64,000 bases of DNA from Isoetes taiwanensis (GCA_021234155.1 JAJEKV010000056.1:7801663-7865662); one strand, 5' to 3'; shown: positions 36,971 through 49,418, counted from the stretch's first letter. Made by a program: numbers and translations. The notes: generated by a model not told the origin, from the letters alone.

Positions 36971-38551
36971 CGCTCTTTTTTTTTTTTTTTTTGAAGAACT
37001 GTGGCATCAATATATTAAAAGAATGGTAATGTTACAAAGCAAGTGAGGAGGAAGGAGAACTGCCCCAAAGAGACAGCGATACCTCGACACTCCACAACAA
37101 ACTCACAGAAAAACTGCAACTCTACTGATGTACAAACCGACCATCACCATCTACAACACCCAAGAAGTCCCGCCAAATGATAAATTTCCACTCTACTAAT
37201 CCCGGAAACACCAGAAAGCTTTGAAATAGCTTGTACCAGAGTCGAGGGAATCGGGAGAGGCCGCAGCTGAATCCCCCGAAAGATCCACAACCGCCGCTTC
37301 CAAATCAGCCACAACAACCAAGCCACGACGGATGCAAGGCTTGTTGCCGCAAGAGCGCCAAGCACCGGGATACACATGAAGCAAAGAATGGCGGCTAGTC
37401 AATCTCACGAAACGGGGCCCTAACCCAATCCCGGGCAGCCCGCAAGTGAGGGCATAAAACCGCATAATGCTCCACGGCCTCACGATGAAGGCCACAACAA
37501 GGGCGAGAGGGCTCACATCCGCCTAAACCGACTCACAAGGGCATTCACCCGATACAAATGGCACCACCACCGCCACGAAGCACCCTAACCTTCGATGGGG
37601 AAGTGAGCTCCATGTCCACATCCAAACCGGCGCCATCGAGAACCCGAAGTCGCCGGAGACCACTTGCTCAAGGGGCAAAGTGTGTCATGAATAGCCCGAC
37701 CCAAGAACAAGACCGCACAAAACAAGAAGACACAACATCGGGATGAACCTTCCAAACCTGCACCACCATATCGTCCTAAGGGACTATAGGTATGTGTAGC
37801 GGAAGACTCCCCACCACTTGTGCCCGCCTAGCCCGCTTCATTTGCCCTCAGTAAAAAGCGAGCTCGAAGAACTCCCACAAAGCTAGTTGACCACCCCAAT
37901 ACCAATCCTCCAAGGTGAGCACAAGGCTTCGCCTCCAATGGGCTCAAGGCCCCAGCATGCACCTGGCGACCAAGGGCAAGTGCGAGGGGGTAGAGGAACC
38001 CACAAGAAAGGAGAAGAGTGGTGATAAACCGAGGCATAATCTAGCCGGAAGAGCACACGCACATGATCCCAAGCCCGCAACACCCCTCGGTGGAGAAAGG
38101 GGATGCATGTGGGAAATGCCGGAGACCATACAACAATGCCTGTGGCAACTCCACATGCAATGCGGCTTCCCCAAACGTCACACAATGGCTAAGAGATCAG
38201 AACAACGGCAAGCACCAGAGAAGATGCTCCATCCTGCGAGAATGCTCCAAACAAACTTGGAGACCAACACCTTACTATGGTGCCAAATCCGAGAATGGCC
38301 AAGCCCCCATCCTCCGGGGGGAGACACTTCCACCAAGCCACTTTAACAACCGCCCCTTCATCATCCCCACCCCACACAAAATTACGAACAATCTTATCCA
38401 AAGCCTGTATCTTACCCTCAGGAGCTAACATCGCAGATGCTATATACACATGAGTGCTACAAAGTACTGACTTGGCAATAGTGATCCTACCTGCCATGGA
38501 CAACTTACTACCCTTCCACCAATTGAGGTGTTTCTGCAACCCCTGCAAAAT

Positions 38552-38987
38552 GGACCGCCGTATTTAGAGTCCGGGATGTGGTATTTCCGGACTTTTTTGT
38601 GGTATTTCCGGCCATCCGTTATCAGCCACTGTAACTTCACAGTTTCAAGCCCAGAATCAACTGTTTTGGGGCATTTTTGGATCAATCCAGCTCTATCTGG
38701 GCTCAAATCGCTTTCTCTCTTCATCAAACTAACGTTAAAGAGGCAAACAAAGTGATTAGAAGGGTTTTTGAAGCAGTTCAAGCCGCCCACGGAGCTGCAA
38801 GAACGATCCGACCAAAGATTTCAGCTCCGCCGCGTAGTTTCGCGCTTGGTTTTTGGCCAGAAATACCACTTTTTGGCTGGAAATACCACCTTTTTTGGCC
38901 GAAAATACCACTTTTTGGCTGGAAATACCACCTGGCTGAATAACGGATGTCCAGAAATACCACCAAGAAAGTCCGGAATACGGACGT
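38552..38987. mobile_element. Mutator-like MITE inserted in the LINE
   Basis: Flanked by an 11-bp direct repeat CCCTGCAAAAT (38,541-38,551 and 38,988-38,998); the LINE reads through if the insert and one copy are removed. The ends are imperfect inverted repeats of about 60 bp (left GGTATTTCCGGCCATCCG, right arm inverted GGTATTTCTGGACATCCG). A 9-11-bp target duplication with long TIRs is typical of Mutator-like elements. GGAAATACC or its inverse recurs about eight times inside. No coding capacity. Confidence 0.85.
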
Positions 38988-39470
38988 CCCTGCAAAATCT
39001 CATCCCACACCCTCCCCATGGAAACATTCCCTCCAAAGGGAATACCCAACAGCTTAGTACACACATTACTTGGAAGCACCTTCCAAGGGAATAGAGCCAA
39101 ACAAGGGGGAGGCGGAGTCAGCTGGGCCCATAATGCGGAGCACTTACCCCAATTCAGAAGAATGCCCGAGGCCAAGGAGAAAGTATCCAGCAAACCCTTC
39201 ACATTCCGCAAATTCCTCTCTTCTGCGACCAAGAAGAGGAAAGTGCCATCGGCAAACTGGTTAATAATCTGCTGGCTACCATCCTGCATCCGAAGCCCAT
39301 CCACCACCCCCTCCTCCACTGCAGCCAAAAACAACTGAGATAGTGCCTCCGCCACAATCGTAAACAAAAACGGCGCCAAAGGGCACTCCTGACGCACCCC
39401 TCTGCCTAAGGAGAAAAAGGCGGAGGGTTCACCCTGGCACACAACCGTAGCCCGTCCATATTGATCTCGG
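38756..39470 (-). pseudogene. LINE reverse transcriptase with mutated catalytic site
   Basis: GRGVRQECPLAPFLFTIVAE is RT motif B. NQFADGTFLFLVAEE follows, where the catalytic FADD is FADG: Gly replaces the second Asp (codon at 39,247-39,245), so the enzyme is inactive. SLASGILLNWGKCS is the motif after the catalytic loop. The frame then enters the MITE. On the far side the protein resumes at 38,540 with NWWKGSKLSMAGRITIAKSV and IVRNFVWGGDDEGAVVKVAW, the plant L1 post-RT block. Confidence 0.85.
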
Positions 39471-39489
39471 CCATCGATTTTTTAAGATG

Positions 39490-40478
39490 GCAGTGTGTCA
39501 TGATCTGGATGTGGCATGCACAACATGTCTTGACCATTGGATCAAAAGGGAAGGATAAATCCTAGACCTTGATTTTTGTAAGGAAGGTGCAAAGAAGGTC
39601 CCTTAAAAGTGCTTTTTGGTGCAGCCAATCTCATCCATTGGATCAAAAGGGGGAGGAGAAATCTTGGCCATTAAGTATCCTATTGTTTAAATTTGGTTTT
39701 TCCGATATGTGAAAAACTTTTTGTATTTTTTCTCAGGCTACTTTCCCTAAGGTTGTGAGGATTTTGCTCTCTGGAAAATTTTTCCAATAACCCAAAAATC
39801 ATGAATTATCTTTCGTATGATTTGGGCAGGGTTTTCCTTAGACGGATTCCTATCTCTTTTTGGCAATTCAGGCATGCATGCCGGAGGAGGGACATCTGGA
39901 GAACATGGAGAAGCTGTTTGGGTTCACAAGCATTGCTATAAACTCTAATCGGTAGTTTAGATGTTACCGGGCAGTAACAGTTGTCCGGCCAAATGAAAAA
40001 CGAAGCGTCCATGGCTTCTTAGTGAGTTTCAAACCTTTCAATTCCAAGCTTAGCTTCTTCTGTATGTGCATCAGTGCACGTAAATCCTTTTGCTGTCTAA
40101 TCTGATTTCGATGTGTTTGCTTTGTGCTCTATTTTCTGTTCCTATTTGGCTTTATCCTTAATAATATTCTTTCCATGCATAGATTTTATCTTTGATTTGT
40201 GATGCACTTGCTTGAGTGACTTTGAATTGTTCATTTCATTGCAGCAAGTAAGCTATTTTGATACTTCTCAAGAACTTCACAGTTCTTTAAAATAGCGTAT
40301 TTGAAATATTGACGGGGATGGAAGATATGTTTTGGTATTGCTGTTAGTTTTGTGCATGATTTACTATCATATGCTCAAGCCTAATAGAGATACAGCAGTT
40401 TGAAGTTTTGTAAGGTGGACTTGCCATTAGTATCAATTTCTTGCTTGGATTCAAAGGTGAGCTCAAATTTGTTGTTAT
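39490..40478. other. No supported gene
   Basis: Two similar phrases (CCATTGGATCAAAAGGG) occur at about 39,535 and 39,637. Possible 5' parts of the decayed PPR gene lie just left of 40,479 but cannot be framed. Confidence 0.4.
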
Positions 40479-41110
40479 CTGCATCTTTCTATCCTTGATG
40501 CATGTGCTGAACAAACAGCTATAGTTGAGGGCAAACAGATGCACGCCTTCATGCTAAATGTTATACTCAAACCTCACCTGATTTGCAGTACTGCCCTCAT
40601 GAGTTTGTATGGAAAATAATGTGGAGATTTGGATGAAGCGTTGGCTGTATTTGACAGAATGTTGGCTAGGGATGTGATATCATGGATTCTGTTATCTCAA
40701 TGTATGCAAAACATGGGCTTGGTGGACAAGCAATTAGGGTATTCCTGAAAATGAATCTGGAGGATATCATGCCGACGGGATTTACCTTCCTTCGTGTTCT
40801 TTGTGCATGTAGCCATGTAGGATTTGTGGATGAAGGTTGTCAACTATCCATGACTCAAGACTACTACATTATGCTAACCTTGGATCATTCCAAGGCCATA
40901 CTTAACCACCTCGGCAGAGCTGGAGAATTAGATGTTGCTATGTGTTTGATTAACAACATGCCATTGTCACCTGATTCTATGTCATGGGCTATTTTTCTCA
41001 ATTCATGCAGAAAACATTCTAATATTGAATGGGAAAAGCACGCTGCAGACCAGGTTCTTGAACTAGATCCTGATAATGCAGTTATCCAATACATATGCAT
41101 ATGTCCAAAT
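40479..41110 (+). pseudogene. PPR (PLS-class) pentatricopeptide-repeat pseudogene fragment
   Basis: Reads LHLSILDACAEQTAIVEGKQ, MHAFMLNVILKPHLICSTAL, then CGDLDEALAVFDRMLARDVI, VISMYAKHGLGGQAIRVFLK, VLCACSHVGFVDEGCQ, HLGRAGELDVAMCLINNMP and CRKHSNIEWEKHAADQVLEL, the order expected for the last repeats plus E motif of an organelle RNA-editing PPR protein. Damage: an inserted in-frame TAA at 40,617-40,619 (between YGK and CGD) and a one-base deletion near 40,686 (SW[N]SVIS). The upstream repeats are missing and there is no DYW domain. Such proteins act in mitochondria or plastids; this copy cannot. Confidence 0.85.
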
Positions 41111-41377
41111 ATGAGATGGTAAATTCAATGGTAAGGGTATTAGCTTTCAGTCTCTTTTGGGCTTCCTATGATCATCATTTCGTATTTTAAATAAATAGGT
41201 ATATCACAAGGCTGCTTTGTATTGTGCGCACAGATGTTATAGTTAGGGTCCAATAAGAGGTAGCATAGTCTTTCTTGCAATTTTGGCGATGATTTGGCAG
41301 CTGTTTATTTCACTTATATGCTTTATTTGGAATCAAGAGCTATTGAGGCTATGTCTTTTGCAGATAGTATCATGATA

Positions 41378-41824
41378 CTACTGGCTTGATGAATGTCCAT
41401 ATATGGAATGTAATATTATGTGCATTGATACTGCCTTGGGCAAGCAAAATATTTTGATTTCTTTCAGGCCAATGCTGCTCCATGTTATGGCTGGTACAAG
41501 AAGTTCATACATGGTTGGTACATCAGGTATGGCTGGTACAAGAAGTTCATTATTTGTCTCTTCAAGTTCTTGAAACAAAATTATAGTTGTCATCATCCCA
41601 GCTTCACACAATGGTTTGAGTTTTCCCTCATCATTCCACCAAGGTTTAATATTTTTTCTAGGGGTACACTGTGTGAAGAAATATAAGGGGGCCTGTGGAT
41701 TTCTTCCCAGCTTATAATGGTTATAGGGCATCATGTAATGTAGCATTTCCTTTGCACAATGTCCTTGGCCAAGCTGTTGTCTTCTGCACAACAACCTCAG
41801 CATCAAATGTTCTAAAGCTGCCAA
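41378..41824 (-). other. Unidentified 148-codon open frame
   Basis: A longer than average minus-strand frame reading EMLHYMMPYNHYKLGRNPQA, PLYFFTQCTPRKNIKPWW. It contains a short internal duplication (ELLVPAI twice, mirrored in the DNA by two GGCTGGTACAAGAAGTTCAT copies). No family recognised and no clear splice sites; it may be chance. Confidence 0.25.
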
Positions 41825-43394
41825 TCCGTGATGGCAAGTAGGGCATATTGTTAAGCCATGTATTATTTCTTTTTCAGATGCTTTTTATGCTACTATTGCG
41901 ATTGAATAATCTTTATCTTTGCTCTTCTGTCTCTTTGTTTTATGCTCTGTTTAAAACTAGCTACATGGCTCTGGATCACAGAATTTAATTTCCGTATGCA
42001 TCTGCCTTTATTGCTGGATGAGGCATCCCATAAATGTGAATGCATGCGAGCCCTATAAATGAACTGAGTTAAAGTTTTTAAATCAAACATTGTAACAAGA
42101 ATCAAGAACCATTGATGGCTTATCCGAATCTGTCTATATGACTATGTGATGTTACAGAGCCTAAATGTTGAGTGTATATCGATTTTTAATAGATGATGCT
42201 GTAAAATGGGCAGAGATAATAAGCTACTTCTACCTTCTTTTTTCCCCACCTTCGATTTCTGCCATTTCTTTATGATTTCTATCCAACTTTGCAGCGTGCT
42301 TAATATAGAACATGGCTAGAGATTCATGAATTTATTCTTTTTTCATAACCTATTGTTTCTGATGTTCAGAGGAAGGGAATGTGTAACTTGAATGCAGTGA
42401 GCAATGGTTGGATCAAGTAAGTTGAATCTGCTATTCTACTTGACATTCAAATTGTTTAGGTTAGAATTAGTAGATATGACAAACAACAATTGGTAATGGT
42501 CATAACAGGATATTCAGGGACGATGAAATGGCAGAAAGCGATAATAGCTTTTTTTTGTTTTTCTATAATTGCCATGCAGGCAACAGATGGTAAATGTTTC
42601 TTCACATGGAATTTTGTCATCAAGTGTTTGGAATGTCAAATGTCTAAGCTCTTGCTTATATGTTTGGATGCTAAAATGCTTTGTAGACTTTTAGGCATGT
42701 CCTGATGGAGTGTAAAACACTAGCAGGTTGCGCTCATTGTGAACTGCAAATTATTCAACTATATCGAGTTTGTTGAAACTCAGTTCTTAGTGGTACTATT
42801 TTGATGTATTATATCTTCCCAAGTGGCACACCAATATCGTATGATCAAGACAGTCGCAGAAGGAAGTGAACTGAGTTTTGGATGCAGTAATGGTGATAAT
42901 ATGCTACAACCGCATCAGTGTAAGTTATGTTAAGATTTCCACATTCTATAATTTTAGCATCTAAAGTTGTGGCACTAAAAGCTGTCTACATGCACTATAA
43001 GGCTAGAAATTGGAATATAGCAATATTTTATTGCTCCAAGAGCAAGCATGTTCTTGAGACGACCCTGAAATTCCAAGGCACTTTTTGCATTTCTTTTGCC
43101 TGCAAATATATTTTTCTTATTTGTGTATGCACCTCACTTTCTAAGAAGTGTTTCTTTATTTGCATTAGCACTTTCATGATGATCTCATGCAGTTGAGATA
43201 ATGACCAATCCAATATAGAGGCTCTTTATTTGTTCAAACTCCAGCAGCATGGGCATGTGAAGGTATATATAATAGCTACGTTCACAATAGGTACAATGTT
43301 TTCTATCTACTTTATGACATTAATCATGTTGCAGAGCTAAGCTCATGTTATGCAACGACATGAAATGGTTCATCAAGTGTGATTGGAAATGCAG
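41825..43394. other. No gene seen
   Basis: AT-rich, short frames only. Confidence 0.45.
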
Positions 43395-43625
43395 AGGGCA
43401 CAGACAGGCTTCAATGCGCATCTAGAAAGCACTGTACTCTCTAAGATTGAACAACTTATCTCTGTTTAGGCTTCATTGATGTTGAATTTCTGCTTGCCAG
43501 GACTAAGGACACAGATAGGCTCCATTGCATATCCAGAAAGCAATGTGTATCTCAAGAATATCTCAAGACTAAACAATTTATCTTCATTTAGGCTTCATTG
43601 TTGTGAATTTGTGCTTGCAAGACTG
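43395..43625. repeat. Diverged tandem duplication, about 115-bp unit
   Basis: Two copies sharing CACAGA(C/T)AGGCT, CAGAAAGCA and TTTAGGCTTCATTG in the same order. Confidence 0.75.
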
Positions 43626-44344
43626 AACAATTTGTCATGTTGAATGGATGGCGTGTTAGTATGCCAGTGTTCTTTTTTGAAGCATTTGTGCTGGTACATT
43701 TGAATGACTTGGAAGTTCATATGCCGTTGGCAATATATTCTTCTTTGATTATTCAATGTTTTACGTAATCGAGGAGTCATCACATCATGTTAGCTACACC
43801 TAGGAGTAATTTTATATGGCATTTGTAATCACATTCAAAAACCCTTTAGCAATGTTTATCTAAACACTATTAACAAGCACCTGTCTCCAAATTTCAAACA
43901 CAAAGTCAATCGATTGCTACAAGAAAAACCAATTTCATACTTTATTTTCTTTGTCGCTTTTAGTTTGTACATACAAGATGACTTAAACACGTACTCTCTA
44001 GATGACTTATCTATGCAAACTCGACACCCCTAACATTATTTTTTTTTCTACATTTGTAACAACATTAATTGCATCATCTTTCCTTCCAATACAAATACAA
44101 TCGTATTGCAATTTTTTATTAAAGGAGGTGAGGTGGCACCCTTATTTAATAAAAAAAAAAGTAGTGATGAGGCACCAACATTTATGAATAGACTTTCTAG
44201 GAAGCTTCCTTTTTATAATCATCTTCAAAGGCCCGTAAGGGGTCGGATGAAAGTGGGGCCCACGCCATTAGATTCCTCTCGTCGAGAGCTTTCTAAAGAG
44301 TGGTGCTTTGACATCATTCCGTCGTAATAAGAGTCAATGTGATC

Positions 44345-45500
44345 GAATACTGAGAATCTTCTTGGAATCATGGAATCTTACATGATCTATCGTAATTTAG
44401 GAGAATCTTCGAGAATCTTCATGGGATCTTAGAGATTCTAGAGGAATCTCATTGGAATATTAGGGAATCTATGGGAATCACAAGAGAATCCTTGAGAATC
44501 TAAGGAATCCAAGGGAATCTTCATAAAGTATTTTAGAATCTAGGGGAATGTTGGTGGAATCTTGGAGAATCTAGGGAATCTTTGTAGGAACTAGAGAATC
44601 TAGGAGAATCTACATAGAATATTAGGGAATCTTGGGGAATCTAGAGGAATCTTGAGATAACCTTCGAAATTTAAGTAGGAATCTGAGGAATCTTCATAGA
44701 ATGTTGGAGAATCTATGGGAATCTCGATGGAATCTTGGAGAATCTAAGGGAATCTTGATAGAATCTTGGAGGATCTAAGGGAATCTTTGTAGAATCCAAT
44801 GGAATCTAAGAGAATCTTGGGAATCTATAGGAATCTCAGTTGAATCTCTGGGAACCTTTATAAAATCTTTGACAATTTAGTGGAATCTTCATGGAATCTT
44901 AGAGAATCTAAAGGAATCTATATAGGATCTTAAATAATCTAAGAGAATTGACATAGAATATTTAGGAATCTAAGGGAATCTTGGGAGAATCTTTGATGAC
45001 CTAGGCCATCTAAAGGAATCTCCATAAAATCTTTCAAAATTTAAGGTAATCTTGATGGAATCTTGGAGAATCTCGAGGAATATACATGGAATCTATGGGA
45101 ATCTTGGAAGAATCTTTGGAAATCCACGGGAATCTAAGTGAATCTTAATAAAATCTTTAAGAATCCAGGGGAATCTTGATGGAATTTTGGAGAATCTAGG
45201 GTAATCTTTATAGAATCTAAGGGAATCTAGGGGTAACCTACATAGAACCTTGACAAACTTGGAGGAATCTTGGAATATTCTTTGGGAATCTAGAAGAATC
45301 TCAAGAGAATCTTAGGGAACCTATGGAAATCTTAGAAGAATATTTGAAAACCTAAGAGAATCTAAAGGAATGTCTATAGAATCTTATAGAATCTCGAGGA
45401 TTATCAAGGGATCTTGTGGAATATAAGGGAAAATTGATGGAATCGCAAAGAATCTAGGGGAATCTTTACATTACCTTACAGAATCCAAGAGAGTCTTTAT
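44345..45500. repeat. Long degenerate GAATCT array
   Basis: About 1.15 kb in which GAATCT recurs every 10-20 bp, alternating phrases such as CTAGGGGAATCTTGATGG and AATCTTGGAGAATCTAAGG. Units are too diverged for a fixed period but a basic 10-bp to 28-bp rhythm is visible. No open frame of note. This is satellite-like DNA. Confidence 0.9.
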
Positions 45501-45750
45501 AGAATCTTCGTTGGATGGCTCTACATTTGGCTTTTCGTCGAATTTGTACAATCGCTCATAGTACAACCACTTGTATTCATTATTCATTATTTTTTTTAGA
45601 TAATCTCCATATTCCTAGAAGATAGCATGTTTTTGCAGTATCATGATTATAGATCCCATGTTGGGAAGGTTGCTATGAAAAAGCATCTATTTTTACATAT
45701 ATTTCTGACCTTAGAGGTTACCACCTTAATGTCTCATGCATAATATTATC

Positions 45751-45850
45751 ATGAGCATTATCTATACAAGAAATTTATCGCGGCGGCCGTCATGAGCATT
45801 ATCTATACAAGAAATTTATCGCGGCGGCCTTACGGCCGCCGCGAACATTT
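45751..45850. repeat. GC hairpin element with partial duplication
   Basis: GAAATTTATCGCGGCGGCC occurs twice 41 bp apart. The second is followed by the inverse, making a perfect 10-bp stem CGCGGCGGCC (45,820-45,829), loop TTAC, GGCCGCCGCG (45,834-45,843), then AACATTTCTCT. The same design is at 58,688-58,727. Confidence 0.85.
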
Positions 45851-48800
45851 CTCTCTTCCAACTTGCTGCAAAAAAACGTTTTGTGCGAAGTCGAATAGTT
45901 CTCAATTCTAAGGCCTCTGACAATATCAAAATAGATTCAATTCAACATGAACCTTTGTAGGTCAAATTATCAAATTTGATTTCTTGACAAACATTTACAC
46001 AGCTCTAAATGCACGTGCGCCCAGCGTTGCCATGCATATGTAGGGGTGTGTGTTTCTATAGACCTTGTGACAATGTTGTGCATACTTGGGGTGTGTCAAT
46101 AGGGTCTTTATTGTCTAATGTTGAGGCCAAAGCATTTGTATTGACTAAATTTAATGACACAATTAATTGGGTACCACGCTAAACATGCAAACATATGTGT
46201 GTTCAAAACAATCAAGAGTGCAAGCAATAAAAAATGTAATTCTTGTCTAGTTTTTCAAAAGTATCATTTTGTTTTTCCACACTTGGATTAAAACAAAGGG
46301 CACATCATTTGCTATGGTGGATTGTGGCCCTTATACTTAAATGTTTAAAATTGATAATAATTGGGAAAAAAAAAGGGCACATTTGCATCAAACTTAAATG
46401 TTTGAAATTTGGTAATAATTCAAAAAAAAGGTACATTAAAATCGCTCTTCCCCTTTAGGTGGAATATTGCAATGGTAAGTAACATAGTGGCAGCTTATAT
46501 GCAATTCAAAAACCATTTCAATATTTGCTAATGACATCTCTAAATATGGTTGTCTATCTTTATCAGCAAGAGAACTTGCATTTTGAATCTATCTAAAACT
46601 GGTATCTATTGAATTAATGCAAGCAAATGTGTGCTTCTCTTGAACAAATTTAAATTGTGCGATGTTGTATCTCCTTGGAGTTTCAAGATTTCAAATGGAC
46701 TTTAGATAAATGAAGACTACCATATATGCAAAAAATCACCATGTAGAATGTAAAGCTAGATTGAAGTACATATGTAATCAGGGGATTGGACAGCCCTTTA
46801 GGCACAAAGCTGGAATACGTTAACATACACAAAGTTTCGTTCTTACATAATAAATCAATGTGCTCTTTGCGCAACAATCCCAAAATCTGCGACGAGAAGG
46901 GAAGTGGTCTTTGTCTGCCCTTTATGCAAGGCCTCTCATATTTAGGTAAATTCATGGCTAAAGTTCATCAATAATGTCAGCACTTCATACTGCATAATAT
47001 ATTAATCAATATAGTAGTCAGAAACTGAAACATGACTAGCTGGACAACAATTGGCAACCATTAGCCTTACAACATGCCTAGACAACATGTATATAAAGCA
47101 AGTACTTGCTTGAAAGGGCCTTCAGGATTGCCTCTTGAATTAGAAAAAGCAAGCGAATTGATGTTCGATTGGCTACATCCAAACGATAAGCAGGTGAAGG
47201 TCCATTTGCCATTTTATCTCTCTTGAAGCCAGAAATAGGTAAGAAATTAAATGATGTGCACAATGCTTATATTTCAAGGACCTCCTACACCTGCGATACC
47301 ATTAAAATTTGATTGAATGACCACCTTCATAAGATTTCACAAATTGGCTGCAGTTTACAATAGTGCCTTGATCCCCATCTGGAAAATCAACATAACATCT
47401 ATATAAACAAAACTGTCTAATGGATTTTCGAAAGGACCTATAGCAAGAACAGGCTTCAACTGATAAATCTTCAAGGCACAAATCATATATCAATTCTGAA
47501 ATGTGAAACGGTAAAACCATAAGGACTTACCTGGTTTATTTTCTTCCAGGCTTCTGTATTTTGCCATGATCTGGCACAGTCATGATTTGACACAGCTTCC
47601 GTATCATATTAGCTTTGGATAACCGAAGCATCCAAGAATCCCAGAGTTTGTAACAGGGCAAATCTGTATTGAAAGCTCATACCCGCAAGATCTGTCCAGA
47701 CGAATCTTTGAATACAGATGACTTTTTGGATCTTTTTCTCTTCCTTGAAATCCAGATTTTTGAGATGGGCAAACTCGTTTTTTGCTAAGGCACAGATCAA
47801 CAGCAAGATTTTTCAACTACAACCAGTAGATCCAGAATATTTCATGTTTTCTAGACCTCCTGAATCATAGTCAACTCTTAACATGTAGCTCAATCTAGCA
47901 GATCATGGCCGACCTGTACATAATCGACCTGTCCAAAATCGATCTTCAACCTGTTTTGGATTGTGAATAGCAAATCGATTTCCAATCTGTGCATGCCGGC
48001 GAGCTATTGTGAACTTGCCTACATCAGAATCCATCGCCCATTTGCAGGCTTCAAACACCCATACTATAAATATTGAAGAACAAAGATAGAGCTTACCGGA
48101 ACATGACCTGCAGGCAGACAAATCATTGCCAGAATACCAAGCACGTTGCCATACCCAAATATACAGTCGGCCAGTTTCGGCCTGTTCAAAGACAATGCTG
48201 GCAATGTTCCGCTTCTGATTTGGGAAAAAAACAGGGGTTCTTGCAATAAAAAACAGAGTTTTTTTTGGAAGAGCAATCATGACAGAGAGGATTTACCTTC
48301 TACCCATCTTTTTCAGGAATATAGATTGCTAGATTGATAGAACGTGGTCGGATCTGTGGAATCCGTGAGCAGCGGCAAACAGGACTGGATCGGATCCGGC
48401 AGCTTGATCCGGCATCAGAGGTCTTCAAGAAAAACGTGTTTTTTTTCACATCTATTTTCACATCGACACGTCCTAACATTTTTTCATTTCACTTCTATTT
48501 TCTTGGCCTTTTTTTTCTATCTCTATTTTTTCCTTCCGGAAAAAGAATCTACATGATACTTGCATTGCATTCTGGAATGTTATTATGCTACTATGGTAAT
48601 GACTGACTATATGTATCCAATGTATTCTATTAATGTTTTTCCCAAGTATTGGGTTAGGTTTGTGAGGTTAAATTTCAACCGTGGATCTGGAGCATATCCT
48701 GGGTACGATGCCAGATCAGCGGCCAGCATCTTTTTGGAGAAAAAATGGCCTGCCATTTCCTAAGGTCTCCATAAAAAATCGCTTGCCATTCAGACCATGC

Positions 48801-49011
48801 ATATCCCGGATACGCAGACCATGCAGACCGGCAGAGCAATCACATGGGATCCATGAACAGGAAGAAGCTTTCCATCCTCACCGCAAGAAGCTTTATAGAT
48901 ATTTTTATCATCGGCTCCTCCTGCTCTCCCGCCTTAAGGTCCCAAGATTCAGGAATTTTTCCAAACGGGGAAGCCCACCACTACGCTGCTCTGCTCTGCT
49001 CTGCGCTGCTC
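45851..49011. other. Mostly unassigned; weak exon-like traces on the minus strand
   Basis: A minus block at about 47,490-47,305 (IYDLCLEDLSVEACSCYRSF, then RCYVDFPDGDQGTIVNCSQF) follows a TTTCAG acceptor, preceded by NTEAWKKINQ ending at a CAG|GTAAGT donor. Protein-like, not recognised. The rest shows nothing. Confidence 0.3.
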
Positions 49012-49418
49012 AGGCGCGAACATGGTGTTTCCCATCAAAATTAACAGAGAACACCACAGCAGAAGCGCCCAATTCTGCCGAAAAGGAACCAGATTTTCAT
49101 CCACCGGAGTAAGCCCTGCATTCGCAAACATGGCTACGGCCGTGAAGAAGGAAAAAAAAAAGGGATTGATGCGTTTCAATTCCAAAATCCGGAGATTTGA
49201 CGGGCTCCCATGAATGCATATCACCAGTACCAGAAAACCCACAATTTGGATCGAAATAAAATACACCAGAACCACCCTGCTCAGCAGAACCGATGCCTCG
49301 TGCTCTAAATACAGCCTCTGCACCGGATCGGATTCATCCGGCAGCACATGCTCCTGAATCTCTTTTCTCGTCTCCCCTACTTCTGCTCTGCTCTCCGCTG
49401 CTCTGCTCTGCGCTGCTC
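48993..49418. repeat. Direct repeats flanking the HKT fragment
   Basis: The 19-bp sequence GCTCTGCTCTGCGCTGCTC occurs at 48,993-49,011 and 49,400-49,418, exactly at the two breaks of HKT homology. Confidence 0.9.
49012..49395 (-). pseudogene. HKT/TrkH-type cation transporter fragment
   Basis: The minus strand reads ETRKEIQEHVLPDESDPVQR, LEHEASVLLSRVVLVYFISI, then FFTAVAMFANAGLTPVDENL and LLLWCSLLILMGNTMFAP. The FANAG loop with the following NENxxxF-like stretch and LLxxMGNTxFxP is the second pore-loop and helix of plant HKT potassium/sodium transporters. Full proteins have about 500 residues in four pore units; only about 120 are here. Both ends stop inside GCTCTGCTC-type repeats, so this is a captured or rearranged fragment, not a working transporter. 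Confidence 0.75.

Larger units (their letters stand above)
36976..39483 (-). mobile_element. L1-type LINE, 5' truncated, with poly-A tail, interrupted by a MITE
   Basis: Minus-strand LINE: RT region from about 39,483, post-RT domain (38,548-38,189), degenerate C-terminus (38,180-37,150), 3' UTR and a 17-nt tail (T run 36,976-36,992 on plus). The region is GC-richer than its surroundings. A 436-bp MITE splits it at 38,541-38,998. The RT starts abruptly at 39,483 with no endonuclease, the usual result of 5' truncation. Confidence 0.85.

Noticed and set aside
37883-38346. Several overlapping ORFs over 100 codons
   Set aside because: GC-rich LINE C-terminus read in wrong frames.
48681-49213. Plus-strand ORFs of 60-140 codons opposite the HKT fragment
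   Set aside because: Shadows of the minus-strand HKT coding sequence and the GCTCTG repeats.
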